A stretch of DNA of 64,000 nt, from assembly GCA_017405115.1 (NCBI GenBank), contig JAFRBA010000107.1, positions 3,662-67,661 of the forward strand. The letters run 5' to 3'. The notes beneath the pieces were generated by a model. That model was not told where the DNA came from. It did no database searches and saw nothing but the letters and a program-made list of their open reading frames with translations. Below are positions 26,275 through 34,377 of this stretch, piece after piece; position 1 is the first letter of the stretch, and every line of letters starts with the position of its first letter. The position numbers and the translations under genes are program-made. Source of the stretch: Kiritimatiellia bacterium (GTDB lineage Bacteria > Verrucomicrobiota > Kiritimatiellia > RFP12 > UBA1067).

Positions 26275-27497
26275 CCATTGCCGGGCTGCTGGCGGCGATT
26301 GTGCTGCCGGGGATGTCGTGCGGACGTGACTTCGTCCCGGAGGCCGAGACCGGCGCGGGCATCCAGCGCGCCATCGACGCCGCGCATGCGGCGGGCGGCG
26401 GACGCGTCGTGCTGAAGCCGCAAGTCTACAGAAGCGGCACGCTGTATCTCAAGAGCAACGTCGAGCTGCACCTGCCGGAGGGCGCGGTGATACTCGGCGG
26501 CGGGAAGCCGGCCGACTACGACGACGTGGTCGACCCGCGTATCCGGAAGCATCCCGAGCGTTCGGACAAGGTATTCATCGCATGCCTCTTCCAGGACAAC
26601 GTCGCCATAACGGGCGCTGGCGCAATAGACGGCAACGGCGTCAGCTTCTACGACGGTACCACGCCCGACGGGCGCCACTTCCTAAAGCCGCCGCATCCGC
26701 GCACGCGGATGGTCGAGTTCGTGGGCTGCAGCCGCGTGAGGTTCGAGGGCGTCACCTTCAAGGACAGTCCGGGCTGGACGTGCTGGCTCAGGATGTGCGA
26801 GAACGTCGTCGCAGAGCGCGTCAAGATACACGGCGACCAGCGAATGATAAACAACGACGGCTTCCACGTGGACGGCTGCCGCCACGTGGAGATTCGCGGC
26901 TGCGACATAAGGACAGGCGACGACTGCATAATAATGCGGGCGATCCGCACGCCCGACGGGGAGTCTGATCTCTGCGAAGACATGCTTGTAGAGAACTGCA
27001 CGCTGAACAGCACCTGCCAGTGCATACGCCTCGGCTGCCCGTCCGACGGCACGATCCGCCGCGGCCTCTTCAGGAACCTGCGGATGAAGGGATACAACGG
27101 CGTTCTCTCGGGGCATCCCACCCGCTACCTGCAGGAAGGCGACCACGGCCATTACGCCATGGAGGACCTTCGCGTCGAAGACTGCGATATTGACGTCGAG
27201 GGCAGTCCGATTTCGTTCTGGATAGAGCCCGGCATAAAACTTAGAAGCTACGGGAATGTCACGTTCCGCAACGTCAGCGTCAAGGGCAAACTGCCGATTA
27301 TGCTACAGGGCACGGGCGACACCGTGCTGAGGAACGTGCGCTTCGAGAATGTCGGCGGAACAATAGATGCGGAGAAACCCGTTGAGATGAAGTCCGTGGA
27401 AAACGTCCGCTTTGTCGACTTTGCCGTGACGTCCGGCTGCGGCAGGACCTCTCCGCCCGGCATAAACACCGGCGACAGCTGGGAGAAGGACCGTTGA
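26262..27497 (+). CDS. Secreted GH28-family (polygalacturonase-like) right-handed beta-helix hydrolase
   Basis: A 411-residue protein with a lipoprotein-like or signal peptide start (MHAITIAGLLAAIVLPGMSC, Cys at 20). The beta-helix carries AAGGGRVVLKPQVYRSGTLY and the GH28 catalytic blocks INNDGFHVDGC (about residue 196) and TGDDCIIMRA (about 219), with Asp residues in the expected places. Families of this type hydrolyse galacturonan or rhamnogalacturonan. Its product, galacturonate or an oligomer, fits the uronate enzymes nearby. The ATG lacks a strong Shine-Dalgarno and lies inside the ATPase reading frame, so translational coupling is likely. The ending SCGRTSPPGINTGDSWEKDR is unusual but the fold is complete. 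Confidence 0.75.
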   Translation: MHAITIAGLLAAIVLPGMSCGRDFVPEAETGAGIQRAIDAAHAAGGGRVVLKPQVYRSGTLYLKSNVELHLPEGAVILGGGKPADYDDVVDPRIRKHPERSDKVFIACLFQDNVAITGAGAIDGNGVSFYDGTTPDGRHFLKPPHPRTRMVEFVGCSRVRFEGVTFKDSPGWTCWLRMCENVVAERVKIHGDQRMINNDGFHVDGCRHVEIRGCDIRTGDDCIIMRAIRTPDGESDLCEDMLVENCTLNSTCQCIRLGCPSDGTIRRGLFRNLRMKGYNGVLSGHPTRYLQEGDHGHYAMEDLRVEDCDIDVEGSPISFWIEPGIKLRSYGNVTFRNVSVKGKLPIMLQGTGDTVLRNVRFENVGGTIDAEKPVEMKSVENVRFVDFAVTSGCGRTSPPGINTGDSWEKDR

Positions 27498-27554
27498 GCG
27501 ACCTTGGCGTTTCGTATTTTGCGTTACGCGCTTTACGAAATGCGGATGATATGC

Positions 27555-27612
27555 TACAATTCGCTTCATGAACTCAAAGAATCCATTGGGGGAAGTGAGG
27601 AGGCTCCATTGA
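27555..27612 (+). promoter_or_regulatory. Promoter -10 with leaderless mini-ORF MNSKNPLGEVRRLH before uxuA
   Basis: TACAAT (27555-27560, in ATGCTACAATTCGC) lies 7 nt before ATG 27568. That ATG opens a 14-codon ORF whose TGA (27610-27612) overlaps the TTG start of uxuA (27609). The uxuA Shine-Dalgarno GTGAGGAGG lies inside the mini-ORF. Confidence 0.5.
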
Positions 27613-28661
27613 AACTTGTCGAATTCGTTCCGCCGACGCCGCATCCGCTGTGGAAGCTTTGCCCGCAGATGGGAATCACGGACGTCATCGTAAAGGTGAA
27701 TCCCGATCTGACGGGGCTCGCCGATCCGTGGAAATACGAAACGCTCTCGTCCATCGTCTCGCGTCTCAAGTCCGCGGGCCTCGATGTCGTCGGCCTCGAA
27801 GGCGACCCGTTCGACATGAGTCCGATAAAGGAATTTGGGGAACAGGGAACAGGGAACGGGGAACGGGAAGAGACGTTGGCTCATTACCGCGAGTTGCTGG
27901 AGTCGATGGGGAGGCTGGGCATAAGGCTCCTCTGCTACAACTTCATGGTCGGCAAGGGCTGGTCGCGCACAGGCGTGCGCGAAGGGCGCGGCGGAGCAAA
28001 GGCGACGTTTTTTTCAACTAGCGATCTTAGCCACAAAGGGCACAAAGAAAACAATCTCCGCCTTACGGCGGAGCAGGTGTGGGCGAACTACGAACACTTC
28101 ATCAAGTCTGTCATGCCGACGGCTGAGAGGTGCGGCGTAAGGATGGGGCTTCACCCAGACGACCCGTGCCTTCCGTCGCTAGGGGGCTATGCGCGAATCT
28201 TCGGCTCGGTCGAGGCATACGACCGCGCCTACGAAATCTGTCCTTCGCCGTCAAACGCCGTCACGTTCTGCCAGGCGAACTTCAAGCTTATGCTGGGGAA
28301 CAGGGAACAGGTAACAGGGAACGGGGAACGGGGAATGGGGTCTGAAAATTCCGTCAAGACTCTTGATGACGCCGCACGCCACTTCGGCAAGCGCATTGCG
28401 TTCATACACGTGCGCGACGTGGAGGGGACGAAGGAGGACTTCACGGAGCTTTTCCACGACCAGGGGACGACCGACCAGTTCGCGCTGATGCGCACGTACC
28501 GCGAACTTGGCATCGACGTTCCGGTGCGCGGTGACCACGTCCCCGAGATGGCGTATGACCGAGACCTGACGCCTGAGGGAACGCCCGGCTACTTCACGCT
28601 CGGGCGCCTTTTCGCCAACGGATACCTGAAGGCGCTCTTGCAGGGGACGTTTGTAGTATAA
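27609..28661 (+). CDS. uxuA: Mannonate dehydratase, with in-frame short-word repeat insertions
   Basis: A 350-residue xylose-isomerase-like barrel enzyme that dehydrates D-mannonate to 2-keto-3-deoxygluconate using a divalent metal. TTG 27609 is chosen because GTGAGGAGG precedes it and the protein then begins MKLVEFVPPTPHP. Family blocks are GKGWSRTGV, GLHPDDPCLPSLGGYARIF, the metal-site Cys in AVTFCQANFKLM, and IAFIHVRDVEGT with GDHVPEM. Three segments lack family counterparts and are encoded by simple repeats: EQGTGNGERE (about 77-87), a stretch around SHKGHKEN (141-148) and NREQVTGNGERGMG (229-244). All keep the frame, so the gene appears functional. It links UxuB at the far end of the locus to the KDPG branch. 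Confidence 0.85.
   Translation: MKLVEFVPPTPHPLWKLCPQMGITDVIVKVNPDLTGLADPWKYETLSSIVSRLKSAGLDVVGLEGDPFDMSPIKEFGEQGTGNGEREETLAHYRELLESMGRLGIRLLCYNFMVGKGWSRTGVREGRGGAKATFFSTSDLSHKGHKENNLRLTAEQVWANYEHFIKSVMPTAERCGVRMGLHPDDPCLPSLGGYARIFGSVEAYDRAYEICPSPSNAVTFCQANFKLMLGNREQVTGNGERGMGSENSVKTLDDAARHFGKRIAFIHVRDVEGTKEDFTELFHDQGTTDQFALMRTYRELGIDVPVRGDHVPEMAYDRDLTPEGTPGYFTLGRLFANGYLKALLQGTFVV
27837..27869 (+). repeat. GGGAACA/GGGAACG word repeat inside uxuA
   Basis: About five heptamer-like units (GGGGAACAGGGAACAGGGAA and onward) lie in frame in uxuA and encode EQGTGNGERE-type sequence. Confidence 0.75.
28031..28052 (+). repeat. CACAAAG word repeat inside uxuA
   Basis: CCACAAAGGGCACAAAGAAA lies in frame in uxuA, in a loop between GGAKATFF and LRLTAEQVW. 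The flanking sequence is family-like but this segment is not. Confidence 0.55.
28295..28340 (+). repeat. Second GGGAACA/GGGAACG word repeat inside uxuA
   Basis: GGGGAACAGGGAACAGGTAA followed by more GGGAACG/GGGAATG units, in frame in uxuA directly after the conserved FCQANFKLM block. It is the same word family as the repeat at 27837. Confidence 0.75.
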
Positions 28662-28743
28662 TACAAGGCATGGAGAAGACGAGGTCCAATTGATGATTGA
28701 TCTAGACAGGAGTCAACACGCAATCGAGGAATTGTGGCGATGA
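28657..28743 (+). promoter_or_regulatory. Promoter -10 and two chained leader mini-ORFs before the alpha-galactosidase
   Basis: TATAAT (28657-28662) lies 7 nt before ATG 28670, which opens MEKTRSN. Its TGA shares a base with the ATG at 28693 (TGATG), which opens MIDLDRSQHAIEELWR. That ORF's TGA (28741-28743) overlaps the hydrolase ATG at 28740. The arrangement looks like a translational relay into the gene. Confidence 0.45.
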
Positions 28744-30689
28744 AAGGGAAGCACATGGAACTCAAGATTCCGTACGGCATTGTTGCGGCCGTTGCCGCGC
28801 ATGCGTTCGCAGCCGGCGCTGCAGTGCCGCAGCCGGCGTTTTCGTTCAAGTATGGCGACAGAGTCGTAGCGGGCGGCGAGTCCGTGCAGGTGGATTCGCG
28901 GCTGAAGGTGACGGTCGAGACGAAAGCGTACCAGCAATACGACGCCGTCGAGTGGGTGCTTTGGTTCGAGAACCCGTCGGCGGAGAAGAGCGACGTGCTG
29001 AGCGAGATCCGCGACGGCGACTTCCTCGTGGCGCTGCCGCCCGCGCCCAAGAAGTTCGTGGGCGACATCTCCCTGCCCGGCGACCGTGCGGTCGTTACGA
29101 TGAACGGATGCGTTCCTGGCCACGACTATTCCAACAGCGACCCAAGGTCCGCCAGCGAGTTCGCCGCCAACGTCCGCTACTTCCATCCGCGCTGCCGCAA
29201 GGAGCACGAGGTTGCGAACACTGGCGCACTGCCGTCGGTCGGCGAGATGCCTTTCTTCGAGGTGACGCAGGGCGGCGAGGGCGCGATGATCGCGCTGGGC
29301 TGGACGGGAGGCTGGAAGGCTAAGTTCAAGGACGGCGCGGACGGCGTGCGCGTGGAGGCAGGGCTTGCTCGCGCGCGCTTCTACCTGGAACCGGGCGAGA
29401 GACTGCGTACGAGCCGCGTTCTCGTGATGAACTACGCCAAGGGCGAGGACTCCGGCAACAAGTTCCGCCGGCTCATTCGCAACCACTTCTCGCACGTGGC
29501 GTCGCGCCCCGGAGTCCGCGAAGGTCTGCTCGCATACGAACTGTGGGGCGGGCTGACCTCCAAGGAGATGATCCGCCGCGTCAAGACGCTCAAGGAGAAG
29601 GGCCTGGCGTACGAAGACCTCTGGATCGACGCCGGATGGTACGGCCGCGCCACGAAGTGCGACGACGCCTACACGGGCGACTGGTGGCCGTGGGCCGGGG
29701 ACTGGACGCCTAATCCGCGCATACACCCCAAGAGGCTGGAGGACGTCCGAGACGCCGCGAAGGACGCCGGCATGGGCATTATGCTGTGGCTGGAGCCGGA
29801 GCGCGTGGGCAAGATCACCGACTTCGCCAAAAGCCATCCATACCTGCTCGTCGGGCCGCTCCTCTACTACGGCAACGAGCAGGCGCGGAATCTCGTGCGC
29901 GACATGCTTGTCGGCTTCGCCGGGCGTCTCGGGCTCTCCTGCTACCGACAGGACTTCAACATCGAGCCCTCCGGCGTCTTCAGGGAGCACGACGCGAAGG
30001 ACCGCGAGGGCGTCACCGAGATCCGCCATGTCACGGGAATGTACCAGATGTGGGACGAACTGCTTGAACGATGCCCGAAGCTGATCATAGACAACTGCTC
30101 CGGCGGCGGGCGCCGCATCGACATAGAGACCCTGCGCAGGTCGATCCCGTTCTTCCGCAGCGACTACCAGTGCGGCTTCAACGCCAACGCCGACGTCCTC
30201 CAGGCGCACAACGCAGGGCTTTCCCGCCTCCTGCCGTACAACGGCTGCACAGTGAAGCTGAGCGACGAATACTCGCTTCGCAGCGCCTACTCGTCCAGCC
30301 ACGGCGTCGCGTACTGGAACGCGGTCTTCCAGGACGAGGCGAAGGTGGAATGGGCGGCGGCGAAGAAGTGCTGCGACGAATACCGCCGGATACGCAGGTA
30401 CTTCCCGTGCGACTTCTACAACCACGGCAGCGCCGGGCTCGACGACACGGCGTGGGCGATATGGCAGTACCACGATCCCGCGTCGGGCGGAGGAGTGGTG
30501 ATGGCGTTCCGCCGCGCGGCTTCGCCGTCCGACCGCGCCGCGATCCGGCTAAGGGGCCTGTCCCCGTCGTCGTCGGTGGAGGTCGAGAACCTCGACACTG
30601 GGGAGAGGTCCTTCGTAGGCGGGGAGCTTGAAATCGTCCTCCCGAAGCGCCGCACTTCGGCCGTGCTGCTCTACTCGGCCCGCCGCTGA
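28740..30689 (+). CDS. Secreted GH36-type alpha-galactosidase
   Basis: A 649-residue clan GH-D hydrolase. Start ATG 28740 has GAGGAA 8 nt upstream; ATG 28755 also has a good GGGAAG and would place the signal peptide (PYGIVAAVAAHAFAAGAA) closer to the start. A beta-sandwich N-domain is followed by the barrel: DLWIDAGWYG near 295, GIMLWLEPERVG near 343, the nucleophile Asp in CYRQDFNIEP near 404, and the acid/base Asp in IPFFRSDYQ near 475 after DNCSGGGRRID. These are GH36 signatures. The family removes terminal alpha-galactose. It is the last gene of the polysaccharide locus. Confidence 0.85.
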   Translation: MKGKHMELKIPYGIVAAVAAHAFAAGAAVPQPAFSFKYGDRVVAGGESVQVDSRLKVTVETKAYQQYDAVEWVLWFENPSAEKSDVLSEIRDGDFLVALPPAPKKFVGDISLPGDRAVVTMNGCVPGHDYSNSDPRSASEFAANVRYFHPRCRKEHEVANTGALPSVGEMPFFEVTQGGEGAMIALGWTGGWKAKFKDGADGVRVEAGLARARFYLEPGERLRTSRVLVMNYAKGEDSGNKFRRLIRNHFSHVASRPGVREGLLAYELWGGLTSKEMIRRVKTLKEKGLAYEDLWIDAGWYGRATKCDDAYTGDWWPWAGDWTPNPRIHPKRLEDVRDAAKDAGMGIMLWLEPERVGKITDFAKSHPYLLVGPLLYYGNEQARNLVRDMLVGFAGRLGLSCYRQDFNIEPSGVFREHDAKDREGVTEIRHVTGMYQMWDELLERCPKLIIDNCSGGGRRIDIETLRRSIPFFRSDYQCGFNANADVLQAHNAGLSRLLPYNGCTVKLSDEYSLRSAYSSSHGVAYWNAVFQDEAKVEWAAAKKCCDEYRRIRRYFPCDFYNHGSAGLDDTAWAIWQYHDPASGGGVVMAFRRAASPSDRAAIRLRGLSPSSSVEVENLDTGERSFVGGELEIVLPKRRTSAVLLYSARR

Positions 30690-30709
30690 AATTTTCTGAA
30701 ATACCCCCC

Positions 30710-30738
30710 TTGCGCGGCGAACGGTTTTTTGATATACT
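30710..30738 (+). promoter_or_regulatory. Promoter of the S10-spc ribosomal protein operon
   Basis: TTGCGC (30710-30715) and TATACT (30733-30738) are separated by 17 bp, the best -35/-10 pair in the window. Transcription would start near 30745 and give a leader of about 245 nt before rpsJ. Confidence 0.7.
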
Positions 30739-30744
30739 TCACAT

Positions 30745-30989
30745 ATTCTTCGCCAAAGAAGATGGTCGCGATACGGGCGAGTAAATCCCGTCGCGTCGTG
30801 GCCGTAGGGCGTCGCCCGCGGTCATGAATGGATCGCGGGCGTCGTTTTTTGCGGGGATGCTGCGGGGAGACACAACCGCGCGTGGGGCGCCTTCGAGAGG
30901 GCCTCCGGCGGCAACTTCGGGTGAAGTCCGCCGAGTGCGAGGTCGTTGAGTCGCAGGAAACGAAACGAAGAGAAGGGAAGAGCAAAGAG
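30745..30989 (+). promoter_or_regulatory. Structured leader of the S10 operon with an attenuator-like hairpin
   Basis: The 245-nt untranslated leader can form a hairpin at 30767-30795 (CGCG-ata-CGGG paired with CCCG-t-CGCG). A second 11-bp hairpin at 30813-30841 (CGCCCGCGGTC with GATCGCGGGCG) is followed by a T-run at 30845-30850. This fits regulation of the operon by a ribosomal protein or by attenuation; the mechanism is inferred. Confidence 0.55.
30813..30850 (+). terminator. Terminator-like hairpin in the rpsJ leader
   Basis: An 11-bp GC-rich stem with loop ATGAATG and six T residues after TCG. It lies between the promoter and the first gene, so it is an attenuator candidate rather than an operon-end terminator. 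Confidence 0.6.
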
Positions 30990-31298
30990 ATGCAACAGCA
31001 GAGAGTGCGCATCCGCCTACAGGCATACGACCATCGTGTGCTTGACCAGGCCGTCGGTGGGATCATCGACACGGCCAGGGGGACGGGCGCGCAGGTGGTG
31101 GGCCCGATCCCGCTGCCTACCCGCGTCGAGCGCTACACGGTGAACCGCTCGCCGAACGTCGACAAGAAGTCGATGGACCAGTTCGAGATGAGGACGCACA
31201 AGCGCCTGCTCGACATCGTCAACCCGACCGCGCAGACGATCGACGAGCTGAAGAAGCTCAACCTGCCTGCGGGCGTGGACATCACCATCAAGGTCTGA
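30990..31298 (+). CDS. rpsJ: 30S ribosomal protein S10
   Basis: A 102-residue S10 starting [20 protein letters not shown], with [20 protein letters not shown] and the C-terminal [15 protein letters not shown]10 is part of the 30S head and of the NusB antitermination complex. It is first in the operon, after a 245-nt leader. AAGGGAAG lies 11-12 nt before the ATG. An upstream in-frame extension exists but lacks family similarity. No tuf, fusA or rpsL gene precedes it; the gene before is an alpha-galactosidase. Confidence 0.95.
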   Translation: MQQQRVRIRLQAYDHRVLDQAVGGIIDTARGTGAQVVGPIPLPTRVERYTVNRSPNVDKKSMDQFEMRTHKRLLDIVNPTAQTIDELKKLNLPAGVDITIKV

Positions 31299-31313
31299 CG
31301 GGAGGGGGATGCC

Positions 31314-31982
31314 ATGGAAGGTTTGATTGGCAAGAAGGTCGGCATGACCCAGGTGTTCGACGCAGACGGCCGCCGCGTTTGCGTGACGGTGATCGAGGTC
31401 GGCCCGTGCCCCGTCGTGCAGGTTAAGACGCTCGAGCGCGACGGGTACGTCGCGGCGCAGCTCGGCTTCGGCGAGCAGAAGGCGAAGCGCCTCACCAAGG
31501 CGGTCTGCGGCCACCAGGAGAAAACCGGCGGCCTGAAGGACAGCAAGGTCCGCGTGCTGCGCGAGTTCGCCCCCGACGCCGGCGAGGAGGTCAAGGTCGG
31601 GGACGTCATAACCGTCGCCAACTTCGAGGGCGTCAAGTACGTGGACGTGACCGGCGTCACGAAGGGCAAGGGCTTCGCGGGCGTGCTCAAGAGGTACAAC
31701 TTCGCGGGCGGCAACATGACGCACGGCGGCCACTCCAAGCGCCGCACGGGCGGCCTTGCGGCGCGCGACCTGCCGGGCTGGATCGAGAAGGGCAAGAAGA
31801 TGCCCGGCCACATGGGCGACGTCAACCGCAAGATCACGAACCTCGAGGTCGTGCAGGTGCGTCCCGACGACAACGCCCTGCTCGTGAAGGGGTCGATACC
31901 CGGCGCCCGCAACGGAATCGTGATCGTGCGCAAGTCCCTCAAGAACAACGTTATCGCCGCCAGGGCGAAGAAGGGGGCGTAA
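31314..31982 (+). CDS. rplC: 50S ribosomal protein L3
   Basis: A 222-residue L3, beginning MEGLIGKKVGMTQVFDADGR and carrying GKGFAGVLKRYNFAGG, GHSKRRTGGLAARDLPGWIE and PGHMGDVNRKITNLEVVQV. L3 nucleates 50S assembly near the peptidyl-transferase centre. It lies 15 bp after rpsJ and 3 bp before rplD. Confidence 0.95.
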   Translation: MEGLIGKKVGMTQVFDADGRRVCVTVIEVGPCPVVQVKTLERDGYVAAQLGFGEQKAKRLTKAVCGHQEKTGGLKDSKVRVLREFAPDAGEEVKVGDVITVANFEGVKYVDVTGVTKGKGFAGVLKRYNFAGGNMTHGGHSKRRTGGLAARDLPGWIEKGKKMPGHMGDVNRKITNLEVVQVRPDDNALLVKGSIPGARNGIVIVRKSLKNNVIAARAKKGA

Positions 31983-31985
31983 GTC

Positions 31986-32579
31986 ATGAAGAAGATAGAG
32001 ACAGTCTTTGACAAGGCCGCGCTGACGCTCGACAGGGGCGCCCAGGCCGTCAAGGACGTGGTGACGGCGATCCGCAATTCGCGTCGCGCCGGCACGGCGT
32101 CCACGAAGTCCAAGGGCGAGGTCGCCGGCTCTAACAAGAAGCCGTGGAAGCAGAAGGGCACGGGCAACGCCCGCGCGGGCTTCCGCCAGTCGCCGGTGTG
32201 GCGCGGCGGCGGCGTCGCGCACGGTCCGAGGCCCCGCTCCTTCGAGCGCAAGGTCAACAAGAAGGTCGTCGCGCTGGCGTTTGCGCGCGCCCTCTCCGAC
32301 AGGCTTGTCGCGGGCGACGTGATCGTCGTGGACAAGTTCGAGTTCGAGGCCCCGAAGACGCGGCTGATGGCGAAGTTCCTGAAGGAGCTCGGCGTCGACC
32401 GCACGGCGGTCATCGTGCAGAAGGACGTCGACGAGACGGTCTTCCTGACGATGCGCAACCTTCCGGGCATCGACTATTCCACGGCCGGCTCGCTCGACGT
32501 GTACACGGTTCTCGCGAACCGCCGCATCGTCTGCGACAAGGACGGCTTTGACGCGCTCATGGCGCGCATAACGAAGTGA
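31986..32579 (+). CDS. rplD: 50S ribosomal protein L4
   Basis: A 197-residue L4 with the exit-tunnel loop KKPWKQKGTGNARAGFRQSP and WRGGGVAHGPRPRSF. In enterobacteria L4 also represses its own operon through the S10 leader. Whether this protein acts on the structured leader here is not known, but the gene position allows it. Confidence 0.95.
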   Translation: MKKIETVFDKAALTLDRGAQAVKDVVTAIRNSRRAGTASTKSKGEVAGSNKKPWKQKGTGNARAGFRQSPVWRGGGVAHGPRPRSFERKVNKKVVALAFARALSDRLVAGDVIVVDKFEFEAPKTRLMAKFLKELGVDRTAVIVQKDVDETVFLTMRNLPGIDYSTAGSLDVYTVLANRRIVCDKDGFDALMARITK

Positions 32580-32592
32580 GGGGGTACGCATC

Positions 32593-32895
32593 ATGACGAA
32601 GTCGGAACTCAAGGCCAAGACGGACGGCGTGATCCTCGACGTGCTGATCACGGAGAAGGGCTCCCGCATGTCGGCTGAAGGCCGCTACCAGCTCAAGGTC
32701 GCGCCGGACGCGCGCAAGCCGCACATAGCCGCCGCGGCGGAGAAGGCGTTCGGCGTGCACGTTCTCGCCGTGCGCACGGCAAACATGAAGGGCGGGCTCC
32801 GCTACCTGCGCGGCACGCGCCGCCAGGTCCGCGAGTCCACGTGGAAGAAGGCGGTCGTCACCGTAAGGGAAGGCGAGCGCATCGAGCTCGCATAA
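32593..32895 (+). CDS. rplW: 50S ribosomal protein L23
   Basis: A 100-residue L23 with LDVLITEKGSRMSAEGRYQL, VHVLAVRTANMKGG and the short basic loop RRQVRESTWKKAVVTV. L23 lies at the tunnel exit and contacts trigger factor and SRP. It follows rplD by 13 bp. Confidence 0.93.
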   Translation: MTKSELKAKTDGVILDVLITEKGSRMSAEGRYQLKVAPDARKPHIAAAAEKAFGVHVLAVRTANMKGGLRYLRGTRRQVRESTWKKAVVTVREGERIELA

Positions 32896-32909
32896 GGAGA
32901 CCGATCATT

Positions 32910-33734
32910 ATGGCACTCAAAACCTACAAGGCCCGTTCGTGCGGCATTCGCTTCCGCGAGTCCGCAACGTTCGAGGAGATCACCGAGAAGCGTCCGGTGA
33001 AGTCGCTCACGAAGGCGCTCCGCAAGAAGGCGGGCCGCAACAACCAGGGCCGCATAACGGTCCGCCATCGCGGCGGCGGCGCGAAGCAGCGTCTGCGCAT
33101 AGTCGACTTCAAGCGCCGTAAGTTCGGCGTGGAGGCGACGGTGAAGGACATCGCCTACGACCCGACCCGCAGCGCGTACCTCGCGCTGCTGGAGTACGCC
33201 GACGGCGTGAAGAGCTACATCCTCGCGCCTGAGGGCCTCAGGCCCGGCATGAAGGTGATGAACGGGCCGTCGGCCGAGGCGACCCTCGGCAACTGCCTGC
33301 CGCTTTCGCAGATCCCGCTCGGGCTGATGGTCCACGCGATCGAGCTGGTGCCCGGCCAGGGCGCGAAGGTCGGCCGCTCGGCCGGCAACGCCTGCCAGGT
33401 GATGGCACGCGACGGCGGGCGCGTCACGCTCAAGATGCCGTCCGGCGAGGTCCGCATATTCGACGGGCGCTGCCTTGCGTGCGTCGGCTCCGTGGGCAAC
33501 AAGGACTGGGGCTCGATCAAGCTTGGCAAGGCCGGGCGCAGGCGCCACATGGGCATACGCCCGACGGTGCGCGGCGTCGCGATGAACCCTGTCGACCACC
33601 CGATGGGCGGCGGCGAGGGCCGCACCTCCGGCGGTTCGCATCCGCGTTCGCCGTGGGGCAAGCTCGCGAAGGGCGGGAAGACCCGCGCGAAGAGGAAGGC
33701 CTCGAACAAGGTGATCGTCAAGAGGAGGAAATAA
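32910..33734 (+). CDS. rplB: 50S ribosomal protein L2
   Basis: A 274-residue L2; ATG 32910 after AAGGAGA gives the usual MALKTYKARS start. Blocks are GRNNQGRITVRHRGGGAKQR, LVPGQGAKVGRSAG and AMNPVDHPMGGGEGRTSGG. The first His of DHP is kept. The position two residues later is Met instead of the His found in E. coli, which I also associate with some other phyla. Part of the conserved S10 gene order. Confidence 0.95.
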   Translation: MALKTYKARSCGIRFRESATFEEITEKRPVKSLTKALRKKAGRNNQGRITVRHRGGGAKQRLRIVDFKRRKFGVEATVKDIAYDPTRSAYLALLEYADGVKSYILAPEGLRPGMKVMNGPSAEATLGNCLPLSQIPLGLMVHAIELVPGQGAKVGRSAGNACQVMARDGGRVTLKMPSGEVRIFDGRCLACVGSVGNKDWGSIKLGKAGRRRHMGIRPTVRGVAMNPVDHPMGGGEGRTSGGSHPRSPWGKLAKGGKTRAKRKASNKVIVKRRK

Positions 33735-33737
33735 TCC

Positions 33738-34016
33738 ATGTCACGTTCTCTCAAGAAGGGCCCCTATGTCGAGGAGAGCCTCCTCCGCAGGGTCGAGAAG
33801 ATGAAGGCTAGCGGGAAGAAGCAGCCGATCAAGACGTGGAGCCGCCGGTCCATGGTGATTCCGGACTTCGTCGGCCTTACGTTCGCGATCCACAACGGCC
33901 GGCAGCACATGCCGATCTTCATCACGGAAAACATGGTCGGCCACCGGCTTGGCGAGTTCGCCCCGACGCGCACGTTCAAGTCGCACGGCAACAGCGTGGC
34001 GAAGGCCGACAAGTAA
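33738..34016 (+). CDS. rpsS: 30S ribosomal protein S19
   Basis: A 92-residue S19 ([56 protein letters not shown]). It binds the 30S head together with S13. It begins 3 bp after rplB. Confidence 0.95.
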   Translation: MSRSLKKGPYVEESLLRRVEKMKASGKKQPIKTWSRRSMVIPDFVGLTFAIHNGRQHMPIFITENMVGHRLGEFAPTRTFKSHGNSVAKADK

Positions 34017-34026
34017 GGAGTAGACA

Positions 34027-34377
34027 ATGGAAGTCATCGCCATTACACGCAATGCCAGGATGTCGGCCTTCAAGGGCCGCCCGCTTGCGCGCGCCTGCCA
34101 GGGCCTTCCGGCCTCCGAGGCGCTGAAGATCGTCGAGTTCTCGCCGAAGAAGGCCGCGGTGATCATCAAGAAGACGCTTCTCAGCGCGATCGCAAACGCG
34201 CGGAACAACAACGGCGTCTCCGACGCCGGGGCCCTCACCGTCAAGCTGTGCGTGCTGGACGAGTCCGTCCGGATGCGCCGCTACTGGCCCACGGCCCGCG
34301 GCTCGGCGCATCCGATCGCCCGCCGGATGTGCCACTGCAAGGTGATCCTCACGGACGACAAGAAGGAGAAGAAATAA
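34027..34377 (+). CDS. rplV: 50S ribosomal protein L22
   Basis: A 116-residue L22 with ALKIVEFSPKKAAVIIKKTL and ARGSAHPIARRMCHCKVIL, the latter forming the beta-hairpin region near the exit tunnel. Its stop overlaps the rpsC start by one base. Confidence 0.92.
   Translation: MEVIAITRNARMSAFKGRPLARACQGLPASEALKIVEFSPKKAAVIIKKTLLSAIANARNNNGVSDAGALTVKLCVLDESVRMRRYWPTARGSAHPIARRMCHCKVILTDDKKEKK

Noticed and set aside
1..30689. SusC/SusD-type polysaccharide utilisation locus
   Set aside because: No TonB-dependent transporter or SusD-like lipoprotein is encoded; the locus uses an MFS carrier instead.
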